From NCBI RefSeq assembly GCF_020734105.1, contig NZ_JAJAFR010000002.1, forward strand, positions 434,001 to 498,000: a DNA stretch of 64,000 bases. The letters are read 5' to 3'. The DNA is from Alkalihalobacillus deserti (lineage in GTDB: Bacteria > Bacillota > Bacilli > Bacillales > Bacillaceae_D). The notes beneath the pieces were generated by a model. It had not been told where the DNA came from. It was given only the letters and a program-made list of their open reading frames with translations, and searched no databases. The translations under genes were made by a program, and so were the position numbers. Shown one piece after another: positions 38,518-46,861 of the stretch; position 1 is the stretch's first letter; the number at the start of each line of letters is the position of its first letter.

Positions 38518-38556
38518 AAATCTCAAAAGGTTGTAATGACCTTTTGAGATTTGCTT
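38518..38556 (+). terminator. Terminator of the YjcZ-type gene
   Basis: Perfect 14-bp stem AAATCTCAAAAGGT / ACCTTTTGAGATTT with a 7-nt loop. Confidence 0.85.
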
Positions 38557-38686
38557 TAATGTGTTGGTACTTTTTAAAATCGTACGCTATGGGTCAGATG
38601 CCTTTCACATCATTTTTGATACATACGATTATCTTGATGTAAAATTTTTAACTGAATACAGTTCCTAAGGAGTTCATCTGTATCGT

Positions 38687-39100
38687 GTGCAGGTGACGCG
38701 ACTAGGGCTCCCCGTCCAATTGGGGTGGAAGGTATGCAATCAATCTTTATTCACTCCACTGTTAATAATTCCCATCTCCTCTAAGGAGGAAGGGATTAAG
38801 TACGCTGGCTTTCTTTTAGGTGCAGGAATCGGTTATTTGCTAGAAATAAAAAAAGTAAGGATGCATATAAGTGAGAAGTTGGGAAGAAAAATGGTTGCCT
38901 ATTGTATTGGTGTCTTTGGTTTATTTGGACTTCAAATTGGGCTAAAAGTTATTTTCCCAGATTTCATTATGTATGATTTTATTCGCTATGGTTGTATGGG
39001 GCTGTGGGGGTTACTTGGGGCGCCTTATGTTTTTGTCAAGTTAAAAATCTATCAAACAGAACACACTATTTACATGGGTAAAGGGAATGTTTCCATATAA
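38687..39100 (+). pseudogene. C-terminal remnant of a PAP2-type membrane phosphatase
   Basis: From about 38798 the frame reads KYAGFLLGAGIGYLLEIKKV followed by two more hydrophobic segments and YGCMGLWGLLGAPYVFVKLK. This matches the region after the catalytic domain in a group of Bacillus PAP2 phosphatases. The phosphatase signatures (KxxxxxxRP, PSGH, SRxxxxxHxxxD) are absent, and the first 37 residues of the open frame look non-coding. I infer a 5'-deleted gene. Alternatively it is a short three-helix membrane protein. Confidence 0.5.
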
Positions 39101-39130
39101 AGCAGGATATGAATGTTAATAAGAAGTTCT

Positions 39131-39162
39131 AGAGACCAAAATGTTTGAGTTTGGTCTCTTTT
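39131..39162 (+). terminator. Terminator before the alpha/beta hydrolase
   Basis: AGAGACCAAA pairs with TTTGGTCTCT around a 9-nt loop and is followed by TTT. Confidence 0.85.
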
Positions 39163-39180
39163 GTATAAGGGGGAACATGA

Positions 39181-40104
39181 ATGGAAAAAGAAATGTGGAT
39201 TCCGATGTCAGATGGTCATGAAATTTTTGTTTACAATTGGTCTGATGAATCAGTAGCACCAAGAGCGATCATTCAGATCGCGCATGGCATGGCAGAGCAT
39301 GGAGGACGCTATAAAAAATTTGGCGAACACTTAGCTTTAAATGGCGTTATGATTTACGTCAACGATCATCGTGGACATGGTAGAACAGGAGAGAAAAGTG
39401 GACTATTAGGTCACTTCAATGATAAAAACGGTTTCGAAAGAGCAGTGACGGACTTGAAAGAAATAAATGAATATATTCATCATAACCACCAAGATGTCCC
39501 TGTCTTTTTAATGGGTCATAGCCTAGGCTCATTTTTAGTTCGTCGATTTGTCCAAAAGTACAACGGAGTAGTAAAAGGTGTAATAATATCAGGGACGGGT
39601 GGTGACACCGGGATTGCGGGGAAACTAGCTAAGAAAGTGGTGAAAAGCCAAATCCGAAAACTTGGAAAACAAACAGAAAGTCCGTTATTAAATAAACTCA
39701 TATTTGGCAACTACAACAAAAAAATAAACTCACCAAAAACAGACTATGACTGGCTTTCTAGAGATAAAAAAGAAGTTCAAAAATATATTGATGATCCTTT
39801 ATGTGGGTTTATTCCAACAGCGGGATTCTTTGAAGATTTACTAGACGGTCTTCGGCTAATACATCAAGATGGAGAAGTAGAAAAAATAGAAAAAGACATG
39901 CCGTTTTTCTTTTTTAGTGGAGAACAGGATCCTCTAGGAAAAAGAACAAAAGCTGTTCTAAGTGTAATCAATCAATACAAGAAGCATGGAATAAGAAAAA
40001 TTGATTATAAGTTCTATAAAGAGGGACGGCATGAAATGCTAAATGAAGTAAATCGAGATGATGTAACACGAGATATAGTAAAATGGTTAGAACAACAAGT
40101 ATAG
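39181..40104 (+). CDS. Alpha/beta hydrolase, monoacylglycerol lipase-like
   Basis: A 307-residue soluble hydrolase of the Hydrolase_4 (lysophospholipase/monoglyceride lipase) family. HGMAEHGGRYKKFGEHL forms the oxyanion-hole region, NDHRGHGRTG is typical of the family, and the nucleophile Ser is in MGHSLGSF near residue 113. The acid Asp is probably in FFFSGEQDPLGK and the His in YKEGRHEMLNE. No signal peptide. It resembles YtpA, but the substrate is unknown. Ribosome site AGGGGGAACATGA. Confidence 0.85.
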   Translation: MEKEMWIPMSDGHEIFVYNWSDESVAPRAIIQIAHGMAEHGGRYKKFGEHLALNGVMIYVNDHRGHGRTGEKSGLLGHFNDKNGFERAVTDLKEINEYIHHNHQDVPVFLMGHSLGSFLVRRFVQKYNGVVKGVIISGTGGDTGIAGKLAKKVVKSQIRKLGKQTESPLLNKLIFGNYNKKINSPKTDYDWLSRDKKEVQKYIDDPLCGFIPTAGFFEDLLDGLRLIHQDGEVEKIEKDMPFFFFSGEQDPLGKRTKAVLSVINQYKKHGIRKIDYKFYKEGRHEMLNEVNRDDVTRDIVKWLEQQV

Positions 40105-40158
40105 AGATTTCCCTGTCCCCTTTTAAAATGGTATAATTTTCATAAAGGGGTGATTCAT

Positions 40159-40365
40159 ATGAGTGAAACGAAAAAAGTCGTCTTAAAAGTAAATGATAAT
40201 GGTTCTATTCGTGTAACGGGTGATGTAGAATTAGTGGATGCAGAAGGAAATCTTTTCGAAGCAAAACCAGCTTTCTCCCTCTGTAGATGCGGTGCCACTA
40301 AAAACCAACCTTATTGTGATGGTTCACATAAGTCTGTTGGATTTGAGAGTGCACCGAGAGCTTAA
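40159..40365 (+). CDS. CDGSH-type iron-sulphur protein
   Basis: A 68-residue protein ending in a CDGSH domain. The [2Fe-2S] ligands are the two Cys of CRCGATKNQPYCDGSHK plus the third Cys and the His of CDGSH. Length and single domain are typical of small bacterial CDGSH proteins, whose role is uncertain (redox or iron handling). Start at ATG 40159 after AAAGGGGTGATTC. Confidence 0.92.
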   Translation: MSETKKVVLKVNDNGSIRVTGDVELVDAEGNLFEAKPAFSLCRCGATKNQPYCDGSHKSVGFESAPRA

Positions 40366-40481
40366 TATGTAGGAATGAATTCTTTAGGTGAACGTTTTAC
40401 TTTGGCTTTCCATCGAATAAAAACCAAAACTAGGTTAGCGTATTTCCTACTTTAATATTACTGGAAATACTTGTTGATTTA

Positions 40482-40520
40482 ACTAAAGCGCAATGGACAT
40501 TAAATCCATTGCGCTTTAGT
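40482..40520 (+). terminator. Long hairpin downstream of the CDGSH gene
   Basis: A 16-bp perfect stem (40482-40497, 40505-40520) with a 7-nt loop, 116 bp after the stop codon. Few T follow on the plus strand. It could also end minus-strand transcription from the small Cys protein gene. Confidence 0.65.
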
Positions 40521-40633
40521 ATGTTTTATATAAGATTTTCTTTATTCAAATGAATTGTTCATCTCTTAAGCAAATCACCTCTATTTGTACTAATTTATCA
40601 GTTCGCTGTACATCAGATCTATATAGCGAAATC

Positions 40634-40855
40634 TTATCTCTTGGCTGTTGCTCTCCCCTTAGTTAATATACAAGGCACGCCTTTTCCTATAGCACCAGGG
40701 ACAGCCATTTTCTCTAAATAGGTTAGCCCCCTCGTACATTGCTGCTTACAAGCAAAACACGTTTCAGAGGTAACCATTTTCATTGTAAATGCGTATTTTT
40801 CATTGACTGAAATTTTCGGTGCAGTTTTTTTCTTGTTCGTTTTTTTCGCCATCAT
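40634..40855 (-). CDS. Small Cys-containing basic protein, unknown
   Basis: A 73-residue protein with a Lys-rich start (MMAKKTNKKKTAPK) and a conserved-looking core SETCFACKQQCTRGLTYLEK followed by MAVPGAIGKGVPCILTKG. The CxxCxxxC motif plus a distant Cys suggests a metal or zinc site. I think short proteins of this kind occur in other Bacillaceae but know of no name or function. GGAGAGATGA precedes the two adjacent ATGs. It lies alone on the minus strand. Confidence 0.7.
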   Translation of the reverse strand: MMAKKTNKKKTAPKISVNEKYAFTMKMVTSETCFACKQQCTRGLTYLEKMAVPGAIGKGVPCILTKGRATAKR

Positions 40856-40975
40856 TCATCTCTCCGTTCATGTGTTGGTATATATTATGCTGGTCACATG
40901 AAGAGTGATATAGGAGAAAAAAATTATTCCTGGTGTTAAGGGTCTGATGAATTTTAAATAGAACACAAAAGCCAA

Positions 40976-41004
40976 CTTCAACTTATCTATTAGAAGTTGA
41001 ATTA
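40976..41004 (-). terminator. Terminator of the 54-residue minus-strand gene
   Basis: TTCAACTT / AAGTTGAA inverted repeat just past the stop codon of the gene at 41007-41171, read on the minus strand. Confidence 0.6.
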
Positions 41005-41006
41005 GC

Positions 41007-41171
41007 TTAAACCCAATATTGCATCTCACATATATGATCTTTGTACTGCTGTCTAATCAGTTCCTCTTCTTCTTTCATATGTTCTTGTGCCTGTTCTTCG
41101 GTTTCAGAAGAACCATATTGAAGTACATAATCCCCGTTTTTTAAGATGGCCGTAACATTCCAATATACCAT
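41007..41171 (-). CDS. Small protein of 54 residues, unknown
   Basis: Starts MVYWNVTAILKNGDYVLQYG after ACGGAGGCG and ends in a Glu-rich helix (SETEEQAQEHMKEEEELI) and CEMQYWV. An N-terminal beta hairpin and a C-terminal helix are likely. No known family is recognised. The longer frame (from 41201) lacks a ribosome site. Confidence 0.6.
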   Translation of the reverse strand: MVYWNVTAILKNGDYVLQYGSSETEEQAQEHMKEEEELIRQQYKDHICEMQYWV

Positions 41172-41299
41172 AGACAACGCCTCCGTTAAGGAATTTATCA
41201 AAATATATTCAGAAATCCTCCCTTTTATTAAGAGTAAATGAAATTTTTTTAGAGAAAATTAGGAAGTAGAAATATAAATTGACATTGTGGGAGATAGAA

Positions 41300-41492
41300 T
41301 CCTAAACAAGCGAGATGGAGCGATCAAATAAAGCCGTTTTTGCGACAATTAAAGCTATCACCAGCAAAGAACCAAATTGTATTAAGGAATCAAATTTTAA
41401 CATGCTTACAGATTGATCAGAAAAAAGTGGAGCAATTTGAATTGAAAGTGAAATTTGATAATGGAAAGATAAAAAGGATCGTTAAAAGGTAA
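41300..41492 (+). other. Open frame without a start, possible gene remnant
   Basis: A frame without stop runs from about 41300 to 41492 and its last part reads VEQFELKVKFDNGKIKRIVK, which looks protein-like. No ATG or ribosome site is present, and it ends directly on a terminator (41490-41525), so it may be the 3' end of a lost gene. The family is not recognised. Confidence 0.3.
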
Positions 41493-41525
41493 AATGCTTA
41501 CTTCAAACAAGTAAGCATTTTTTTA
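41490..41525 (+). terminator. Terminator with AAAATGCTTACTT stem
   Basis: AAAATGCTTACTT pairs with AAGTAAGCATTTT around CAAAC and is followed by further T residues. Confidence 0.85.
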
Positions 41526-41609
41526 TCGAGGGGAAATCCTAGTGACAAGGAAATAAGTAAGGACCAGGGACCATAATTTAAGCGTTTATTACTAGGAGTT
41601 TACTTATTG

Positions 41610-41969
41610 TTAATTCTTGAATCCAGCTTCTCTTAAAGGATGATAAGTATCTATTGAATGGGCCATGATAGCACCTGCTCTAGGGAGCTGTTCTCTTAGA
41701 ATGGTACAGGCCCTAACTCGGTAATCATTAAGATGGGTGATCTGAGGATCATATTTAACGAGTACGTCAGCTCTAACCGATAAGGATGTGAAATTTTCAT
41801 TATACTTTTCATCAAATCCTGTAGATAGAATACGAACATCTGTTACTTTCACAGTGGGGCTTTGATAAGTTGAAAGAGCGTTAATTCTCCTCGTGATCTC
41901 TTCTTCTTTTGCATGAAGTTTGGAATATAAATAAATGCTAGCTTCACAAAAAGCTTTACCTTTAAACAA
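41610..41969 (-). CDS. Uncharacterised 119-residue protein
   Basis: Begins with TTG after AAGGAGGTC. The protein is soluble, mixed alpha/beta, with segments EITRRINALSTYQSPTVKVT, VRADVLVKYDPQITHLNDY and AGAIMAHSIDTYHPLREAGF. I do not recognise a family. It is isolated on the minus strand, with its own upstream region but no obvious terminator. Confidence 0.6.
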   Translation of the reverse strand: MFKGKAFCEASIYLYSKLHAKEEEITRRINALSTYQSPTVKVTDVRILSTGFDEKYNENFTSLSVRADVLVKYDPQITHLNDYRVRACTILREQLPRAGAIMAHSIDTYHPLREAGFKN

Positions 41970-42157
41970 ATAAAGACCTCCTTATTAGGCAATATTATTA
42001 TTCTAGCAGATCTAAATTCAATCTATCAATCTAAAACGTTAAGGATCTAATGAAAAGTTGGTTTGTTCAATGAAGTTTAAACAATTCAACAGATTTACCT
42101 TCGTTATACTAAAGAAGTTACATATTAGAGAAAGTTCTATTATGTAACTCACAAGAT

Positions 42158-42217
42158 GCGTTGGCTCGACTCATTGCTTAGAGATTGTTCAAAAAGGCAA
42201 ACCATCCCTTGTTGAAC
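42158..42217 (-). repeat. Structured dispersed repeat, truncated copy C
   Basis: On the minus strand the hairpin GTTCAACAAGG / CCTTTTTGAAC (42187-42197 with 42207-42217) is followed by AAGCAATGAG and GAGCC, as in copies A and B. The rest of the element (middle and central stems) is missing, so this is a 3'-truncated copy. Confidence 0.6.
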
Positions 42218-42305
42218 CCATCTTTTTTTGAAATAAAATGTCTTAGAGAAGAGGTTTGTACATATAAATAACCATATCGTGCATTCCATTAAGGGGGATT
42301 CTCAA

Positions 42306-42398
42306 ATGATAAAACTAGAGCGCTTGAAGCCTTTTTTAACAGCTGGAGTTATTGGTTGTGCGATTGCTGCTATTATTATCCTTCTATTAGGGGGATGA
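42306..42398 (+). CDS. Tiny membrane peptide of 30 residues
   Basis: MIKLERLKPFLTAGVIGCAI then AAIIILLLGG follows a ribosome site AGGGGGA and is terminated immediately by a GC-rich hairpin (42398-42421). It has a short basic start and a single hydrophobic helix containing one Cys. Ribosome site and terminator support a real small gene. The family is unknown to me. Sporulation peptides of similar size exist, but no specific match is claimed. Confidence 0.55.
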   Translation: MIKLERLKPFLTAGVIGCAIAAIIILLLGG

Positions 42399-42421
42399 AG
42401 GACGCTATGCGCGTCCTTTTT
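42398..42421 (+). terminator. Terminator of the 30-residue peptide gene
   Basis: AAGGACGC pairs with GCGTCCTT around a 5-nt loop and is followed by TTT. It overlaps the stop codon. Confidence 0.8.
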
Positions 42422-42593
42422 CAAAAGTAGGATGGGTTTCAAATAAAAGTACTATAAAAGCAAATGGCTTTGACACCCTGCTTTTTTCAGAAAAGATACT
42501 CTGCAGTTTTACTTATAGAAGTGTAACCTAATGAAGGGGATGAAAATAAGATGAAATAAAAGCGTTTTTAAGTGGTTTTAAAGGAGGATAAGG

Positions 42594-43781
42594 ATGAAGA
42601 AAGAGGACACACACCGTTTTGAAACGAAAGCTATTCACTCGGGCTATGACCCTAAAGAACATCTTGACAGTTTAACTCCACCCATTTATCAAACGTCAAC
42701 TTTTACGTTTCCATCAATAGAGCAAGGGTCGAAGCGATTTGCGGGTTCGGAAGATGGTTATATTTACTCAAGACTCACCAATCCTACAGTCACAGTTTTA
42801 GAAGAACGAATGGCGCAATTAGAAGAAGGTGAAGCTGCACTGGCTTTTGCTTCCGGTATGGCAGCGGTATCGGCAGTCTTAATGAATGTCACTAAAGCGA
42901 ATGACCATATATTGTGCTCTCAAGGAGTATATGGGTGTACATTTGGATTGCTACAGTTGCTAAAGGAAAAATATAATATCGATTATACTCTCTCACAATT
43001 AGCGACCGCTGAAGACATAACCTCTAATATAAGAGAGAATACAACTTGCATATATATAGAAACACCGATTAATCCAACAATGAAATTGATCGACTTACAG
43101 TTAGTTGCAAACCTCGCTAAAGAAAAAGGCATTAAAGTTGTAGTTGATAATACTTTTTCCACTCCTTATTTACAGAAACCTTTAAAACTAGGTTGCGATT
43201 TAGTCGTTCATAGTGCGACTAAATATATTGGTGGACATGGTGATGTTATTGGAGGAATTGTTGTTGGAGATTTAAAGGTAATTAGTGAGATTAAGAAAAC
43301 AACTCAAAAAGATATTGGGGGAGTGATTTCGCCCTTTGATGCATGGCTTCTAATTCGTGGAATCAAAACATTGGCTGTAAGGATGGAGCGACATTGTGAA
43401 ACAGCCGAAGTTGTTGCTAGACAGTTGAAAAACCATTCAAAAGTGAAGAAGGTATATTATCCTGGTCATCAGTCTCAGTCTGATCATGATGTCATGACGA
43501 AACAAATGAAAAAAGCTGGAGGATTACTTTCATTTGAACTTAGCGGGACATATGAAGAGACCATCAAAGTAGTCGATAAATTGAAACTAATTAAAATAGC
43601 AGTAAGTCTTGGAGATGCTGAAACATTAATACAACATCCTGCCTCAATGACTCACGCAGTCGTTCCAGAGGATATTAGAAAGAGGATGGGGATATCCAAT
43701 CAACTATTACGTTTATCGATTGGACTTGAAGCATGGGAAGATATTTGGGGAGATTTAGAACAGGCATTAAATGCTATATGA
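42594..43781 (+). CDS. mgl: Methionine gamma-lyase
   Basis: A PLP enzyme of the Cys/Met metabolism family, 395 residues. The Cys in GVYGCTFGLL (near residue 115) is the diagnostic active-site Cys of methionine gamma-lyases; cystathionine lyases normally lack it. The PLP Lys is in SATKYIGGHGD near residue 208, and the YSRLTNPTV and SGMAAVSAV segments bind phosphate. It would degrade methionine to methanethiol, ammonia and 2-oxobutyrate. Start after AAAGGAGGATAAGG. It stands alone; no S-box or T-box is visible upstream. Confidence 0.85.
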   Translation: MKKEDTHRFETKAIHSGYDPKEHLDSLTPPIYQTSTFTFPSIEQGSKRFAGSEDGYIYSRLTNPTVTVLEERMAQLEEGEAALAFASGMAAVSAVLMNVTKANDHILCSQGVYGCTFGLLQLLKEKYNIDYTLSQLATAEDITSNIRENTTCIYIETPINPTMKLIDLQLVANLAKEKGIKVVVDNTFSTPYLQKPLKLGCDLVVHSATKYIGGHGDVIGGIVVGDLKVISEIKKTTQKDIGGVISPFDAWLLIRGIKTLAVRMERHCETAEVVARQLKNHSKVKKVYYPGHQSQSDHDVMTKQMKKAGGLLSFELSGTYEETIKVVDKLKLIKIAVSLGDAETLIQHPASMTHAVVPEDIRKRMGISNQLLRLSIGLEAWEDIWGDLEQALNAI

Positions 43782-43995
43782 AACGTTTAGAAGGATGACT
43801 CAAGGGAAGCATTTAGCCGATCCTGGGTCACTTTTATTTAAAAAAAAGTAAAAAACAAATTACTAAAAAGAGTGATTGGCTTTTTTGCTTATTTTCACCA
43901 GTTTTTGTAATTGGATATTCGATGATAGCTCATGGATTCGAAGGTCTTATTGTCTATATATGTCCATATATTTTCAAAAGAGGGGGTTTGATTGT

Positions 43996-44175
43996 ATGGC
44001 GGTTGAACGTTGTGCTGATTGCGGGAGCCTAGAAAAACCGGAGGATAATAGAAAAGAGTGTCCATATTGCGAGCGCTATGTATGTCCTAATTGTGCCGAT
44101 AAGCAAGTAAAGTTATTTTCTTGGAATGGGTGTACGAAGTGTTGCATCGATTATCGTAGTTTAGTTCACAGGTAA
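43996..44175 (+). CDS. Small zinc-ribbon protein, 59 residues
   Basis: Starts MAVERCADCGSLEKPEDN after AGAGGGGG. Four Cys pairs are visible (CADC, CPYC, CPNC, CTKCC), giving eight or nine potential metal ligands in two knuckles. No DNA-binding or enzymatic domain is recognisable. The longer frame upstream (43876) has no ribosome site. It is followed after about 20 bp by a T-rich run with a weak hairpin. Confidence 0.65.
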   Translation: MAVERCADCGSLEKPEDNRKECPYCERYVCPNCADKQVKLFSWNGCTKCCIDYRSLVHR

Positions 44176-44247
44176 TGGAGCCAACATAGCTAGGCGTCTT
44201 TTTTTTGGTAGTTATAGTAAGAAAAAAGTATGTACGAAGGAAGATTT

Positions 44248-45168
44248 TCATCCTCGCTTCAAATTCAATTGTTTATATGAGTCATCTATGATTAAAATCT
44301 TTGATGAGTACGCAATATGTTCTTCATAGGTAACAAGGAAATTATAGTGAAAATCGACTAAATGTTTAACTAAGAAAAGAATATCTTGGCTAAATAACCC
44401 TGATCGATTAATAAGAATATTATTGTACTTTTTTACTAAGTTTCTAGTTTTCTTTAATAATTTACTAGCTTCTTTCATTGGAAAGATGTCGCGATCGCCT
44501 AAAAGGGAGGAAAAATCCTCATTCAATTTACTGTGAAGAAGTGTATTGACTCGTTCTACCGAATAATGTTCTTCTTCAAAAATGAAAGATTTCAACATAA
44601 TCAAATCAGAGGCTAAAGGCTGATTTAGAAAATGTAAGTAGATACGAAGTGTATTATACGCATCCCATAAAGGGTTGTGTTTCTCTCCAATGAATGTTAA
44701 TCCATATAAATGTAATGCTGATTCAACAGAGGCATTTGTTTTTGAAACTCTGTTTGTGAAAATAGCTTGAAAATCAACATAGCGCTGTTCAATTTTTTTT
44801 ATCGTCGAGCTAGATATTTCATGAAGAGATGCATCCATACAAAGACGCGATAAATCACTCGATGACCAAGAAAAAAACTGTGATTTCTTTATTCCTCCAA
44901 CCCATGTCAAAAACTCTGTAAAGACCTCTTTAAAATGTGGTGCGTCTATCAAGTCTTGATCACTAATGCCCGTTAGCTTTTTACAAAATTCACTTAGCGG
45001 TTTGTCCGATAAGGGTTTAATATAGTGATCAAAAGTGGTCGTTTGTTTTGTTTCTAGATCGTATTTCACAGCACCTAGTCTAATGGCTTCCATAGATTCA
45101 AAGGTCAACCCTTTACTTGCACAAAGCATTTCAAAGTCAAAAAAGATAAATTGTTTTAGCTGCGCCAT
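44248..45168 (-). CDS. DEDDh-type 3'-5' exonuclease domain protein
   Basis: A 306-residue protein whose first about 190 residues form a DnaQ-like exonuclease: ExoI motif IFFDFEML near residue 9, LTGISDQDLIDAP, a motif II region FSWSSSDLSR, and ExoIII GEKHNPLWDAYNTLRIY with the catalytic His and Asp. The C-terminal 110 residues are helical and unrecognised. It could act on RNA or DNA ends; the KapD/ERI-1-like group is the nearest type I can suggest. GGAGGGAGAA before the ATG at 45168. Confidence 0.8.
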   Translation of the reverse strand: MAQLKQFIFFDFEMLCASKGLTFESMEAIRLGAVKYDLETKQTTTFDHYIKPLSDKPLSEFCKKLTGISDQDLIDAPHFKEVFTEFLTWVGGIKKSQFFSWSSSDLSRLCMDASLHEISSSTIKKIEQRYVDFQAIFTNRVSKTNASVESALHLYGLTFIGEKHNPLWDAYNTLRIYLHFLNQPLASDLIMLKSFIFEEEHYSVERVNTLLHSKLNEDFSSLLGDRDIFPMKEASKLLKKTRNLVKKYNNILINRSGLFSQDILFLVKHLVDFHYNFLVTYEEHIAYSSKILIIDDSYKQLNLKRG

Positions 45169-45394
45169 TTTTATTCTCCCTCCTTCAACAGGAAATTATA
45201 TGGTAGTTTCACTAAAAAAGAAAGGACCAATAGATTCCATTAACATCAGATTTTTCAAACTTGGAAAGTCAAAGTCTTAGTTTCATAATTGTTTATTCAC
45301 CGTGCATGCATGAATCAATTGGAGCAATAAAAGGAAATATCATTACACTAAAAATCCTAAAGAAATATAGGATTTAGGTTTTCCATTAAAACAA

Positions 45395-45425
45395 AAAACG
45401 CTAGGATCTTGTATCCTAGCGTTTT
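45395..45425 (-). terminator. Terminator of the thiamine-binding protein gene
   Basis: A 13-bp perfect stem (AAAACGCTAGGAT / ATCCTAGCGTTTT). On the minus strand it lies 17 bp past the stop codon and is followed by T-rich sequence. Confidence 0.85.
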
Positions 45426-45441
45426 CATTAATTGAAGTGTA

Positions 45442-45720
45442 TTAAGACAATTTATCTTCGATTGTAACACCATTCGGCTTATAATGAACTTTAATAGTGG
45501 TTATGCATTCAGTTGCTCCAGTGTTAATGCCTACTTGTTGTGCTTTTTGAATCAATTCAAACACTTGATGCAAGTTTCCTTCAACTACTGTTTCCATTGG
45601 ACCGATATTATAGTTCAGGCCTGATTCTTTTACAACTTCTACTATTTCTGGGATCATCCCATCAGTATTCATGTCTTTTCCGTCCGGTAATACTTGAAAT
45701 CCTGCAGTAACTGTTGCCAC
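45442..45720 (-). CDS. Thiamine-binding protein, MTH1187/YqgV family
   Basis: A 92-residue ferredoxin-fold protein of the DUF77 family, whose members bind thiamine or related pyrimidines. Segments GFQVLPDGKD, NYNIGPMETVVEGNLHQVFE and ATECITTIKVHYKP are typical. It starts with GTG after AAAGGATGATT. Follows the YtxH-type gene on the same strand by 23 bp, so the two are probably co-transcribed. Confidence 0.82.
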   Translation of the reverse strand: MATVTAGFQVLPDGKDMNTDGMIPEIVEVVKESGLNYNIGPMETVVEGNLHQVFELIQKAQQVGINTGATECITTIKVHYKPNGVTIEDKLS

Positions 45721-45743
45721 TTTTAATCATCCTTTCATTCCAA

Positions 45744-46193
45744 TTAATGTTTAACTGTTTCTTTCAGCTCATTTATATCTTTATTTAATTTTTCTTCGAT
45801 TTCTTTGATTTCTTGCTCCACGATTTGTTTGAATTCTGTACTAGCATTCATTTCTTCTTTCAGAATGTCTCTAACGATTATTTTTACATTTTCTTTACCT
45901 CGTGGTTCGTTATTATTTATTATTTGCTTAGCTTCGTTTATAATCGCTTCACTCTTCTGTTTAAATGTTTGCGAGACATTTGAAGAGCTTTCATTGAGCA
46001 TATCTGATAACTCACTCATTTTATCTTTTAGTTCGTTTGCTAGTTTTTCTGTTTTTATTGTTCCTTCAGTTAATTGGTTGCTGATGTCTTCTCGTAATTT
46101 TTCTCCTGATTTAGGAGCCGTCAGCAATGTTGCTGTGGCTCCAACTACTCCTCCAACAACGGTACCTATTGCAACACTTTTTTGATTTTTCAT
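45744..46193 (-). CDS. YtxH domain protein
   Basis: A 149-residue protein with an N-terminal hydrophobic Gly-rich segment (VAIGTVVGGVVGATATLLTA) followed by PKSGEKLREDI, the YtxH signature, and then a long charged helix/coiled coil to the C-terminus. YtxH-type proteins in Bacillus are general-stress linked; the function is unclear. AAGGAGTTGATAAT precedes the ATG at 46193. The first gene of a likely two-gene unit with the thiamine-binding protein gene. Confidence 0.78.
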   Translation of the reverse strand: MKNQKSVAIGTVVGGVVGATATLLTAPKSGEKLREDISNQLTEGTIKTEKLANELKDKMSELSDMLNESSSNVSQTFKQKSEAIINEAKQIINNNEPRGKENVKIIVRDILKEEMNASTEFKQIVEQEIKEIEEKLNKDINELKETVKH

Positions 46194-46341
46194 TATTATC
46201 AACTCCTTAAATTATCCTTATTATTCTCTAACCTTTTTTGTTAGTGGTAAAACATCTAATTAAAAACAGGTTAGATAAATATGTTAATATTAGGTAGAGA
46301 AGATTTTTTATCGAGAAAACTAGTTTAGGTTTAACATTATT

Positions 46342-46764
46342 ATGTGCGAACTTAAAACAAGAGAAACTGAAAACAGCGTCATTGAGTTTATTGAAATGGT
46401 TGAAAGCGAGAAAAAACGTGAAGACGCTTATCGGTTATTAGATATTTTTACTGTAACGACTGGTTATAAAGCGAAGATGTAGGGACCTAGTATTATTGGG
46501 TTTGGTTCCTATCATTATAAGTATCAGTCTGGCCACGAGGGGGATGCACCATTCGTGGGATTTTCGCCTCGAAAAATAAAGATTAGTTTGTATTTTGCAA
46601 CAGGAGACGAAAAGCGCGAAGCCTTGTTAAAAGACTTTGGAAAACATACGACAGGAAAAGCCTGTGTATACATAAACAAGGTAGCAGATATAGATGTCGA
46701 TGTATTAAAAGCTATCATTCAACAATCTGTGCAATTTTTAATAGAAACGTATCCGAATGGTTAA
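46342..46764 (+). pseudogene. DUF1801 family gene interrupted by one TAG codon
   Basis: The frame from ATG 46342 encodes MCELKTRETENSVIEFIEMV and continues to GYKAKM, then TAG (46480-46482), then GPSIIGFGSYHYKYQSG and on to TAA at 46762-46764 without further stops. The family normally reads KMWGPSIxGFGSYHYxY, so the TAG replaces the Trp codon TGG by one transition. Total length (140 codons) is normal and no frameshift is present, so inactivation is either very recent or suppressed. No ribosome site is obvious at the start. Confidence 0.75.
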
Positions 46765-46861
46765 TTTAATGAGGGATTAGCCATAAAAATGTTGATAGTG
46801 TTTGCAAGTCCTATTTGTATTGTAGGGATAGAAGCGTACCTTAAAGGAAATGAGTGATTTT

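Noticed and set aside
43790-43850. Possible terminator after the methionine gamma-lyase gene
   Set aside because: The arms GATGACTCAAGG and CCTGGGTCAC pair poorly and the loop is long; not strong enough to list.
45035-45280. 81-codon plus-strand frame opposite the exonuclease gene
   Set aside because: It is antisense to a gene with clear domain motifs and has no ribosome site or family; a shadow frame.
45805-46185. 126-codon plus-strand frame opposite the YtxH gene
   Set aside because: Its Ser/Phe-rich composition is what the complement of a Glu/Lys-rich coiled coil produces.
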